Assembly (NCBI GenBank): GCA_012103495.1
Contig: WLWR01000102.1
Coordinates: forward strand, 1-6,479
Direction: 5' to 3'
Source of the DNA: Legionellales bacterium
GTDB lineage: Bacteria > Pseudomonadota > Gammaproteobacteria > WLWR01
Length of the DNA stretch: 6,479 bases
A program made the position numbers and the translations under genes. The notes below the pieces were generated by a model. That model had not been told where the DNA came from. It did not search any database and saw only the letters and a list, made by a program, of their open reading frames with translations. This document shows positions 1 through 5,468 of the stretch, one piece after another; positions within the stretch are counted from its first letter, which is position 1, and each line of letters starts with the position of its first letter.

Positions 1-192
1 TTGTAAGAATTTACCATTAATGTTTGATATTTTAATGTTATTATTTTCTGGATGTTCCTCATTACAATGAATAATTTCATTTAATTTAACAATTGCAGGA
101 TAGGGTGGTACAATTAATTTCTGAAGTAAGGCTTTATCTATATAACTTAGATTTTCATTGCCGAAATTATTAATAATAATGGTGTTATTACT
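1..192 (-). CDS. Partial ORF, giant-virus-like C-terminal module, cut at both ends
   Basis: The minus strand is open from about 192 to the window edge and codes for a peptide containing NNFGNENLSYIDKALLQK, then PPYPAIVKLNEIIH and EEHPENNNIKISN. From memory, the order 'FGxE(D/N)xSYI ... IhxNxEHPENxNIxISN' is typical of the C-terminal part of proteins common in nucleocytoplasmic large DNA viruses, often after a C2H2 zinc finger and an Asn-rich linker. The function of that module is unknown to me. The protein runs off the window at base 1. Its N-terminal part is missing, because upstream of about 190 the DNA reads better on the opposite strand. The stretch is much richer in A+T than the rest of the window. 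No start codon can be assigned. That this is real coding sequence is fairly likely; the viral affinity is less certain. Confidence 0.55.
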
Positions 193-264
193 ATGAATAT
201 GGCTTATAGAGATAAAATGGCTGAAACATTTGTGCATGAATTTATACATGCTGTTACAGTTAAT
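193..264 (+). other. Junction fragment encoding an HExxH metallopeptidase-like motif
   Basis: The first ~24 codons of the rightward ORF read MAYRDKMAETFVHEFIHAVTV and include HEFIH, an HExxH zinc-protease signature in a plausible helix context. This does not match the expected N-terminus of the downstream COG2865-type protein, which should show a beta-strand ending in a short loop before KPYFDKNG. The fragment is AT-rich like bases 1 to 190. The simplest reading is a third piece of DNA between the virus-like module and the bacterial gene. The motif could also be a chance match, because HExxH is short. Confidence 0.35.
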
Positions 265-1401
265 AATTTAAAACCTTATTTTGATAAAAATGGGGTGATT
301 TGGCTTAAAACCGGATCGGATAAGCGCCGAGTTAATTCAAAAGAGGAATTACGCCGCTTATTTCAAATTTCCGATCAGTTTCATGCCGATGAATTGCCGA
401 CCAAAGCGGGTATTGATAAGTTGGACAAATTGCGGTTTCGTGACTTTTTGAAAGATGTCTATAAACAAGAATACCCAGATTCCCCCGTTGAGTTGTCTCG
501 TTTATTACAAAACATGAATTTGGCAACCGACGATGGGTTATTAAATTTGGCCGGAGTATTGATGTTTGCTGAGCGGCCAGAGTGGATCAAGCCACAATTT
601 ATCATCAAGGCAATTCGTTATCCTGGTAATCAAATTCATGTGAGTGAATACATAGATACCGAAGATTTTACTGGATCTTTACGCCAATTGTTTGACGGTG
701 CGCTGGCTTTTGTGATGCGTAATTTACATAAGGTGCAAGCTGGGCGTGGAGTGAATGCCCCAGGGTTACCTGAAATTCCAGAAAGTGTGTTTGAAGAGTT
801 GCTGGTGAATGCGTTAGTACATCGAGATTATCTGGTTAATGCACCGATTCGCCTTTTTATATTTGATAATCGCATTGAAATTATTAGCCCTGGGCATCTG
901 CCGAATAATTTGACAGTGGAAAAAATTCGAGCGGGGAATGCCAATATTCGTAATCCAATTTTAGTGTCTTATGTAGCGAAGGGTTTGCTGCCTTATCATG
1001 GTTTGGGGTCTGGCATTAAACGTGCGTTAGATCAATGGCCACAAATTGATTTTGTTGATGATCGTGAGGGTTGTTTATTTATTGCAACGGTTTACCGTAA
1101 GCCCGTTGATGAGTTGGCGTTGGCGAGTGAGAAACAAATAAAGACTGGGAATGCACCTATAAAAGGCCAAAATGCACCTAAAAAACCACATTTTGCACCT
1201 TTATTTGCACCTTTAACCGATTTACAGGTGCAAATACTGGAATTTATCCGGTCAGAGCCGGACATTTCCTATAACCGATTAGCGGTGCTAATGGAGAAGG
1301 ATAGAACGACTATTATGCGCAATATCAGCAAACTCAAAGACGCTGGTATTTTAAAACGAGTTGGTTCAAAAAAAGCTGGATATTGGGAAATCTTAGACTG
1401 A
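193..1401 (+). CDS. COG2865-type ATPase/winged-helix regulator, N-terminus replaced
   Basis: This 402-residue ORF matches the architecture of predicted transcriptional regulators that were misnamed 'RecG-related helicase'. Residues 27-57 (KPYFDKNGVIWLKTGSDKRR) are the end of a Schlafen/AlbA_2 (AAA_4) domain. Residues 195-300 are the HATPase_c_4 (GHKL-like) domain, with the N-box EELLVNALVHRDY (201-213), the strand-turn NRIEIISPGHLP (226-237) and the glycine loop GLGSGIKRAL (270-279). Residues 342-402 form a winged helix (ISYNRLAVLMEKDRTTIMRNISKLKDAG). A linker at 319-341 repeats NAP/FAP. The family normally starts with about 100 residues of AlbA_2 containing an E-x-x-E-F-K-like motif. Those are absent here, and residues 1-25 look foreign. 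No Shine-Dalgarno precedes the ATG at 193 or the nearby ATGs, so the gene is probably 5'-truncated and may not be expressed. It ends 146 bp before the replication gene. Confidence 0.85.
   Translation: MNMAYRDKMAETFVHEFIHAVTVNNLKPYFDKNGVIWLKTGSDKRRVNSKEELRRLFQISDQFHADELPTKAGIDKLDKLRFRDFLKDVYKQEYPDSPVELSRLLQNMNLATDDGLLNLAGVLMFAERPEWIKPQFIIKAIRYPGNQIHVSEYIDTEDFTGSLRQLFDGALAFVMRNLHKVQAGRGVNAPGLPEIPESVFEELLVNALVHRDYLVNAPIRLFIFDNRIEIISPGHLPNNLTVEKIRAGNANIRNPILVSYVAKGLLPYHGLGSGIKRALDQWPQIDFVDDREGCLFIATVYRKPVDELALASEKQIKTGNAPIKGQNAPKKPHFAPLFAPLTDLQVQILEFIRSEPDISYNRLAVLMEKDRTTIMRNISKLKDAGILKRVGSKKAGYWEILD
1152..1235. repeat. TGCACCT direct repeats with an inverted copy
   Basis: TGCACCT occurs at 1152-1158, 1173-1179, 1194-1200 and 1206-1212, so the first three copies are spaced exactly 21 bp apart. 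An inverted copy, AGGTGCA, lies at 1226-1232. The last pair extends to a perfect 10-bp inverted repeat (ATTTGCACCT at 1203-1212, AGGTGCAAAT at 1226-1235) around a 13-bp spacer. The direct copies encode the NAP/FAP linker repeats between the ATPase and winged-helix domains, so a protein-level cause is possible. The inverted copy encodes an unrelated peptide. It could be a binding site for the encoded winged helix or simply a low-complexity linker. Confidence 0.6.
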
Positions 1402-1456
1402 TTTGTAGCATAGGTCTTATTGGGTTTTTTTTCGATATCGCTCTTTACACACGCTG

Positions 1457-1495
1457 TATATTTTTTCGTATGACTCAAATGTCCGACATCGGACA
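1457..1495 (+). promoter_or_regulatory. Operator-like dyad and possible -10 upstream of the replication gene
   Basis: TGTCCGA at 1480-1486 and TCGGACA at 1489-1495 form a perfect 7-bp-arm dyad with a 2-bp spacer. It lies 52 bp before the chosen ATG at 1548. A -10-like TATATT is at 1457-1462, with no good -35 at standard spacing. TTTACA at 1444-1449 is a possible alternative -35, with a poor -10 match downstream. A dyad just after a -10 would suit repression. The dyad is seen directly; the promoter call is weak. Confidence 0.4.
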
Positions 1496-1547
1496 AACAG
1501 ACTCAGTAAGCTGTTTTGTATCGATAAATGATACAGGGTGGTTTGAG

Positions 1548-2669
1548 ATGACGACAGAGATCACAGAGCAAGAAAAACGACTTGCCCAATTGTTAGCAGG
1601 GCGAAAAGTTTGGCAGTTGGAAGAAACGCAGCGGCTTGCCGGATTGTCGCTGATGAATGGATATTTCTACTGGCTGATACTGCGTCAGATGTGTGATCCA
1701 ATCACGCAAATGGTCGGGCGTGATCGGGTGGTAACCTGGTCGTTATTGTCCAAACAGTTTGCCGTTTGGATCAATAAAATTTTGGACAAACAACAGTTGC
1801 GGCGCATGAGTGCGCAATTGGAAGCGGCGGGTTTGGTGCGTAAATACGAGCGTTCAAATCGGCTGGAATTTCACCTGCCATTTGCCACAGATATCCAATG
1901 GTTGCGCGATTTGCTATTGGACGCTAAATCCGAGGTTGTGACACCCCCATTGATATCCCTTCCAAAGACACTAGATGCTTGTCAATTCAATGAGTTGGAA
2001 GATGAGTTATCAATGGAGATGATACCCTTTTTGATACCCCCTGCGACAGGCAGTGGAAGTTTGTCAGTGGGTCAAAAAGACAAAATGACACCCTTTCTGA
2101 TACCCCTGTTAACGGCAAAAAATGATAATCAATTCAATGCGTTGGCGATATTGATTTGGATAGGGTTGATGCCCCTTTTGAAACCCCTTCGCGTGAAAGT
2201 GTGCATATTTTATTTATTATTATTTAATAATAAATATATAAATATAAAAGCACATTTTGAAAATCCCGCAAAAAAATTTACTCCATCGTGTCGTGCTGAA
2301 CAGGAGGAAACAAACGCTTGGTTTGATGAATTTTGGCAAGTTTATCCGGTGAAAAAATCGAAGCGACGCGCCAAGACATTGTTTGTTAAGTTGGTGCGAG
2401 ATGAAGAACACTTTCAGCAAATCATGACAGCAATCCAGGCACAAAAAGATGAACATGAACGATTGCAGATGAAGCGCATGATAGACAAGCGAGTGTTTAT
2501 TCCAGCTTGGAAGTATCCAACCACTTGGCTAAGTCAAGGTTGTTGGGACGATGAAGTGAGTGATGATAGCAAGTTTTCAGAATTTACACCTTTGTCAGAA
2601 ATGTTTCCTATCAATGCTGATTTTAGTCAAATTAATTACGGTGGATGGGATGATGAGGATGGTGATTGA
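1548..2669 (+). CDS. Phage/plasmid-type replication initiator with internal origin
   Basis: The ATG at 1548 (MTTEITEQEKRL) is chosen because GGGTGG sits about 10 bases upstream and the earlier in-frame codons lie in leader DNA containing the dyad; the product is 373 residues. Residues 1-120 are a winged-helix-type DNA-binding domain (VWQLEETQRLAGLSLMNGYF ... LRRMSAQLEAAGLVRKYERS). Residues 130-235 are a linker whose DNA holds four iterons and an A/T block. The C-terminal part has FDEFWQVYPVKKSKRRAKTL from residue 259 and FIPAWKYPTTWLSQGCW ending near 333. In phage and plasmid replication proteins this FWxxYPxKxxK ... TWLxQGxW module sits at the end opposite the DNA-binding domain. By analogy with lambda O, the N-terminus should bind the iterons and the C-terminus recruit the host helicase or its loader. 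The acidic tail (GWDDEDGD) is also seen. No helicase, loader or primase gene is in the window. The frame is intact throughout. Confidence 0.85.
   Translation: MTTEITEQEKRLAQLLAGRKVWQLEETQRLAGLSLMNGYFYWLILRQMCDPITQMVGRDRVVTWSLLSKQFAVWINKILDKQQLRRMSAQLEAAGLVRKYERSNRLEFHLPFATDIQWLRDLLLDAKSEVVTPPLISLPKTLDACQFNELEDELSMEMIPFLIPPATGSGSLSVGQKDKMTPFLIPLLTAKNDNQFNALAILIWIGLMPLLKPLRVKVCIFYLLLFNNKYINIKAHFENPAKKFTPSCRAEQEETNAWFDEFWQVYPVKKSKRRAKTLFVKLVRDEEHFQQIMTAIQAQKDEHERLQMKRMIDKRVFIPAWKYPTTWLSQGCWDDEVSDDSKFSEFTPLSEMFPINADFSQINYGGWDDEDGD
1939..2187 (+). repeat. Four 21-bp iterons inside the replication gene
   Basis: Copies lie at 1939-1959, 2020-2040, 2086-2106 and 2167-2187. Each contains two direct half-sites 12 bp apart: TGAYACCC, four pyrimidine-rich bases, then TGATACCCC. 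Copies 2 and 3 match at 19 of 21 positions, copies 2 and 4 at 18, and copies 1 and 2 at 16. Start-to-start distances are 81, 66 and 81 bp. All are read in the same frame as (T/I)P-x-L-I-P peptides, but the proline codons are almost all CCC, which suggests that DNA sequence is under constraint. No further copies were found elsewhere on either strand. Confidence 0.85.
1939..2232 (+). repeat. 147-bp tandem duplication within the replication gene
   Basis: Unit A (1939-2085) and unit B (2086-2232) align at a constant 147-bp offset without gaps. Iteron 1 matches iteron 3, iteron 2 matches iteron 4, and a box TCAATTCAATG(A/C)GTTGG at 1982-1998 recurs at 2129-2145 with one mismatch in 17. Between these landmarks similarity drops; the 22 bases after the first iteron match at 11 positions. 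At the protein level, CQFNEL aligns with NQFNAL. The pattern fits an old in-frame 49-codon duplication in which only iterons and the box stayed alike. Confidence 0.75.
2205..2249. other. 45-bp all-A/T block, probable DNA unwinding element of the origin
   Basis: Every base from 2205 to 2249 is A or T. The block lies 17 bp after the last iteron and contains an inverted repeat with 8-bp arms (TTATTATT at 2214-2221, AATAATAA at 2226-2233). It encodes FYLLLFNNKYINIK in the linker of the replication protein, an odd composition for that protein. Four iterons followed on the 3' side by an A/T block, all inside the initiator gene, is the lambda ori arrangement. Origin function is inferred. Confidence 0.7.
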
Positions 2670-2794
2670 GTTGAAAAAAATATGACTCATCTCGTACACT
2701 TTTTGTGGTTTGGATCTCGTTTAGTGTGAATGATTTTGCTAAAGTGTGATCTTAAGCTTGTTATCTGGCTGGGTGATTTTAAGGAGAAGCTGTT

Positions 2795-3175
2795 GTGTTG
2801 ATGTTATCTTGCAAAACGGGGCAGTGTGGATTTTGGGTAGGCAATCTGTTGGTGTTTGATTGGGGGCGAATTATCGGTGGCTTGCGTCGCATCGTGGCTA
2901 TTGCAAGACAAATCTATTTTTTTGAGATCACAAACTGTGATCTCAAGTGGTTAGGTGAGTTATTTGATGTTTTTTACAAAAAAACTTTGTCATGCCATCA
3001 AGTGTATCGTATGAAAAAGTTTTATCAGTTAAAAAAATCACAAGTTGAAGTCGCAGACTTTCCGACTCTAAATAGCAAAGTCAAAGTGTCTGACAGTGAT
3101 GAAATGCACGGCCATGTTTGGAATGGTTCACTGGCGTTTGGCGGGTTGGCTGAATGTTTTTTCCTAATGATGTGA
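2795..3175 (+). CDS. Possible orphan 126-residue protein
   Basis: A GTG at 2795 is preceded by AAGGAG at 2781-2786 with 8 bases between, which is better ribosome-binding spacing than any other rightward gene here. TTG 2798 and ATG 2801 are alternative starts in frame. The product begins with MLSCKTGQCGFWVGNLLVF, has a moderately hydrophobic first 45 residues with no clear signal peptide, a basic centre (MKKFYQLKKSQ near residue 73) and ends with GGLAECFFLMM. I recognise no family or motif. A perfect dyad at 2922-2946 lies inside it. The local plus strand is G+T-rich, which favours open frames by chance, so the ORF may not be a gene. It starts 125 bp after the replication gene and could be its downstream partner. 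Confidence 0.35.
   Translation: MLMLSCKTGQCGFWVGNLLVFDWGRIIGGLRRIVAIARQIYFFEITNCDLKWLGELFDVFYKKTLSCHQVYRMKKFYQLKKSQVEVADFPTLNSKVKVSDSDEMHGHVWNGSLAFGGLAECFFLMM
2922..2946. promoter_or_regulatory. Perfect 11-bp-arm dyad, operator- or stem-loop-like
   Basis: The arm TTGAGATCACA (2922-2932), spacer AAC and the exact reverse complement of the arm (2936-2946) form a 25-bp dyad with two GATC sites. It is preceded by a run of T (2917-2923) and followed by GTGG, so on the plus strand it lacks the T-tract of an intrinsic terminator. It could be a repressor operator or a single-strand stem-loop. Confidence 0.55.
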
Positions 3176-3689
3176 TGATGTATGTGGTTGGGGTTTTTCT
3201 TAACCGACTGTAGAGCTTTCGAGCTTTGTGATGGATTAGGTTGTTGCTTTTGTAACAAATGTATTAATGTTTGTGAAGAAGGGAGCAATAGGGAATTAAA
3301 TCATCGCCAGGCGAGTTGTCATGATTTTTCATGAATGCTGTTGTTGAGGATATTTATGGTCAGAGATGGCTGTCAGTGTGAGTCAACACGCAAGTTCCTA
3401 ATAACGGTAACAGCTTTTGTAGAATCATAACGCTTGTTGCGCGATTTATTTTATTTGCGGCGAGAGTCTTTCTCGTTGAAATATTTTTCAATGGTTTTGA
3501 TGGGAAATATTTTTATGCTACATGCCTGACGATGGGGTGTTTATTCGATAGGCAGAGCGGCATGTTAAATTTGACGAAAAATCGGGTCCCTCTGGGTTGA
3601 GGCGTCACTTTCTTTTGGAAAGTGCTCTTAACAAAATTAATGATTAGTGGAAGTAAATTGATGGGGAGGGGAATTATGGATTGAGACGG
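3176..3689. other. Intergenic region without a recognisable gene
   Basis: No open frame of useful length with recognisable content was found on either strand. Small structures seen are TCGCCAGGCGA (3304-3314, palindrome), TCATGA-TTTT-TCATGA (3319-3334) and the hairpin at 3606-3624. A 24-codon frame from ATG 3356 to TAA 3430 follows a GAGG about 7 bases upstream. Its product (MVRDGCQCESTRKF...) is not recognisable and is too short to call. Much of the plus strand is G+T-rich. Confidence 0.5.
3606..3624. terminator. Hairpin downstream of the SIR2-like gene
   Basis: CACTTTC (3606-3612), loop TTTTG and GAAAGTG (3618-3624) give a perfect 7-bp stem about 65 bp past the leftward stop codon. No T-tract follows on the minus strand, so intrinsic termination is doubtful. 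Position is the main argument. Confidence 0.25.
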
Positions 3690-4691
3690 TTATATTTTCT
3701 GATGGGAGTTATCTTCGAGTTGAGCGATCTTTTTAATGGCGTTTTGTAGTTTGGCGAGATTGTTTGTTTTTGGTGGAGGAAATCCTTCACATAGTGAGCC
3801 TTGAGACATGGCGGAAAACAACATTTCAGATGAACGACGCGGCCAAGAGCACAAACGTGATTTTTCAAAGGAATCCTGATGTGATGAATGAAACGTTGGG
3901 GTAAATGCTTTCCATCGTGCTGTAAGTTGCTCTGAACAAAGGATATCGATGACCTCAATGTGTTCAAACTTACGGCTACTTTTTTTTAACCATGCTTCTT
4001 TTAACAGCTCCACAGCTTTGACATCGGAAACTGGTGCACCATAGCCGAATATGGTTATGGTAAATGCGGCAGTAAACCAATTCTTGACACTTTCCCAGCT
4101 TGCTTTGATGTATGGAGAGGAATCTGCATAATGCTTGTCTTCGATAGGGTAAAGTAATGGAACATCGGTAAAGTTTTTGTTACAGGTGGGGCATATGCCA
4201 TATCGGATCCCCCATTCAGCACATCTTTTACATTCCCCTATGCGGACATTGCCATGCAAGAAAAATATGTTAGGCAATGATGCAATGTCTTTATTGCGAG
4301 AGTAGGCATCAAATAAAAATGGATCCCAGTTAAAGGTGAAGATGGCATCTTTTTCTCGTAAAGAAAGTAGGAGTTGATCGTAGATGGTTGCGGTTGATGG
4401 CAAAGACAAATTCTCAAAGTAGTCAAATATTTCATTTTCAATTTTGTTCTTAAGTTCACGGTTTTTTAAACGACTGTAGATGACTTCAAAGTTGCCGGTT
4501 GATTCAATTCCTGCTTGTTCAAGCAAAAGTTTTAACCCAATAACATCAACCAAATCATTCATAACTGGTAATGCTTTCCCAGCAGCATCACCGTCCGGGA
4601 ATGCTGCGCGACTCGCGCCAGCACCAAGCAAAACAACGTGTGGCTTGCAATTTCTAGGTTCGTGGATGATTTCATCTGCTTCTATAATCAT
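3690..4691 (-). CDS. SIR2-like NAD-binding protein with zinc knuckle
   Basis: The product has 333 residues from the ATG at 4691 (MIIEADEIIHEPRNCKPHVV). A TTG 14 codons upstream is possible, but a dyad lies almost directly before it. The SIR2 fold is shown by LLGAGAS at 21-27, which binds NAD; TFNWD at 119-123, where sirtuins have TQN; FFLHG with His146 in the place of the catalytic histidine; four cysteines at 154, 157, 167 and 170 (CxxC-x9-CxxC), a zinc knuckle; and IFGYGAPVSD at 214-223. The C-terminal ~90 residues (RWKAF ... SWPRRSSEML) resemble the tail of bacterial stand-alone SIR2_2-type proteins as I recall them. SIR2-fold proteins of defence systems such as Thoeris, DSR and Avs cleave NAD; others are deacylases. 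Sequence alone does not decide which applies here. It points left, like the gene at the right edge. Confidence 0.85.
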   Translation of the reverse strand: MIIEADEIIHEPRNCKPHVVLLGAGASRAAFPDGDAAGKALPVMNDLVDVIGLKLLLEQAGIESTGNFEVIYSRLKNRELKNKIENEIFDYFENLSLPSTATIYDQLLLSLREKDAIFTFNWDPFLFDAYSRNKDIASLPNIFFLHGNVRIGECKRCAEWGIRYGICPTCNKNFTDVPLLYPIEDKHYADSSPYIKASWESVKNWFTAAFTITIFGYGAPVSDVKAVELLKEAWLKKSSRKFEHIEVIDILCSEQLTARWKAFTPTFHSSHQDSFEKSRLCSWPRRSSEMLFSAMSQGSLCEGFPPPKTNNLAKLQNAIKKIAQLEDNSHQKI

Positions 4692-4735
4692 GATTTTTGG
4701 TACAAGTTGTATGGTTTGTATCTGGCTTTGCAATC

Positions 4736-4765
4736 GATGGTATGGGTTGTTGTTCCTATACCATC
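4736..4765 (-). promoter_or_regulatory. Inverted repeat in the SIR2-like gene leader
   Basis: GATGGTAT (4736-4743) and ATACCATC (4758-4765) form a perfect 8-bp inverted repeat with a 14-base spacer. It lies 45 bp upstream of the ATG at 4691 and ends 2 bp from the alternative TTG at 4733. A start at the TTG would leave no room for a ribosome-binding site, which favours the ATG. It may be an operator or a leader stem. Confidence 0.4.
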
Positions 4766-4901
4766 ATCAAGATTACTACCTATATTAGACCACGCTATCA
4801 ACTCATTCATGAGCTAGGTTGCGAAGTTTTCTGTGCGAGGTTGAGGTGAGATTTGAGTCATTGGGGTGGGGGAATTTGTGTTGGTTTCATAGCTAGAAGG
4901 T

Positions 4902-4945
4902 TATTCCTAGCCTATTCCATTACCTTATTCCATCCCCCCTATTCC
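4902..4945. repeat. Four TATTCC direct repeats
   Basis: TATTCC begins at 4902, 4913, 4926 and 4940, spaced 11, 13 and 14 bp, near one helical turn each. On the minus strand they read GGAATA, about 210-250 bp upstream of the SIR2-like ATG. They could be binding sites for a regulator of that gene. The motif is short and chance cannot be excluded. Confidence 0.35.
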
Positions 4946-5010
4946 AAAGTGGCTGAAAATCGAAAAAATTATCTTATTATACAATGGGTTATGGGGAACT
5001 CATGCAAGGT

Positions 5011-5051
5011 CACCCTGACGCAATGCGAGTATTGCGTCAGGGTGTTTGTTT
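5011..5051 (+). terminator. Strong hairpin, intrinsic-terminator-like
   Basis: CACCCTGACGCAAT (5011-5024) and its exact reverse complement (5031-5044) form a perfect 14-bp stem with a 6-base loop, followed on the plus strand by TTTGTTT. This is a textbook rightward terminator, yet no credible rightward gene precedes it. On the minus strand there is no T-tract, so for the leftward genes it would be at most a leader or mRNA-stabilising stem. Confidence 0.6.
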
Positions 5052-5081
5052 AAATATCTCCATTTCTGACTGTTTAGAAAC

Positions 5082-5100
5082 ATCACAAGAATGCTGTGAT
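5082..5100. promoter_or_regulatory. Short dyad sharing its arms with the dyad at 2922
   Basis: ATCACA (5082-5087) and TGTGAT (5095-5100) form a 6-bp inverted repeat with a 7-bp spacer. The same inner arms form the centre of the dyad at 2922-2946, with a 3-bp spacer. The shared arms may be coincidence because they are short. Confidence 0.25.
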
Positions 5101-5468
5101 TTTAATTGGGGGAGGGTTGACACTTCAATAATAGTTTATCGGATTTCTCGTTAATGGTATGGGTTTATTTTTAGGATAGGTCATTTCTCAATTGTGAGTT
5201 GCATGGCTGCTGTCACACAGCGTTTGTTTGTCTCTTATGGGGTAATAACAGAGTGAATAATTTTATCTTGATCCTAGTGTCTAAATAGGGCGCGTTGGGT
5301 TCTGACGAGGGAGGAGTCAGGGTAACCAGAAACAAATAAAAAGAAATTTCAGCTTGGTGATTGTATCCATTTTTGTCTTGAGAAAACTCTTGCAGATTTC
5401 TTGCAATAATATTAAGAGGATAATAGCGTTTAATCCACGGATAGCAAACAGTAGCATTTTATCCCTTA

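Larger units (their letters stand above)
4766..5468. other. Spacer between the two leftward genes, no convincing gene
   Basis: Frames here are short or lack recognisable content. A 66-codon plus-strand frame (4853-5053) starts with TTG after GAGGTG and runs through the hairpin at 5011-5044. A 46-codon minus-strand frame begins just after the right-hand gene (MLLFAIRGLNAIILLILLQE), is hydrophobic, and is not recognised. The region otherwise holds TATTCC repeats, two hairpins and an imperfect CTGAC/GTCAG inverted pair near 5302-5320. It may be decayed accessory DNA. Confidence 0.45.

Noticed and set aside
332..526. Minus-strand frame of 64 codons
   Set aside because: It lies antisense within the well-supported regulator gene and has no recognisable content.
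1401..1432. Intrinsic terminator after the regulator gene (T-run at 1425-1432)
   Set aside because: The run of T is real, but only a 4-bp inverted pair precedes it, which is too weak for a stem.
2220..2456. Minus-strand frame of 78 codons, hydrophobic
   Set aside because: It is antisense to the A/T block and C-terminal domain of the replication gene; its composition follows from the A/T-rich DNA.
3025..3288. Minus-strand frame of 87 codons
   Set aside because: It is Ser/Pro/His-rich and low in complexity, as expected opposite G+T-rich DNA; it has no ribosome-binding site or motif.
3534..3568. dif-like site ending GCATGTTAAAT
   Set aside because: Only the right half resembles a XerD arm; the left half does not match a XerC arm at the required 6-bp spacing.
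3674..3967. Minus-strand frame of 97 codons
   Set aside because: It is an out-of-frame shadow of the SIR2-like gene.
4480..4788. Plus-strand frame of 102 codons
   Set aside because: It is antisense to the conserved GAGAS region of the SIR2-like gene and has no family resemblance.
4853..5053. Plus-strand frame of 66 codons after GAGGTG
   Set aside because: It starts with TTG at too short a spacing and its last codons are the terminator-like hairpin; the peptide is not recognisable.
4737..5165. 12-bp direct repeat ATGGTATGGGTT at 4737 and 5154
   Set aside because: About one such pair is expected by chance in a window of this size.
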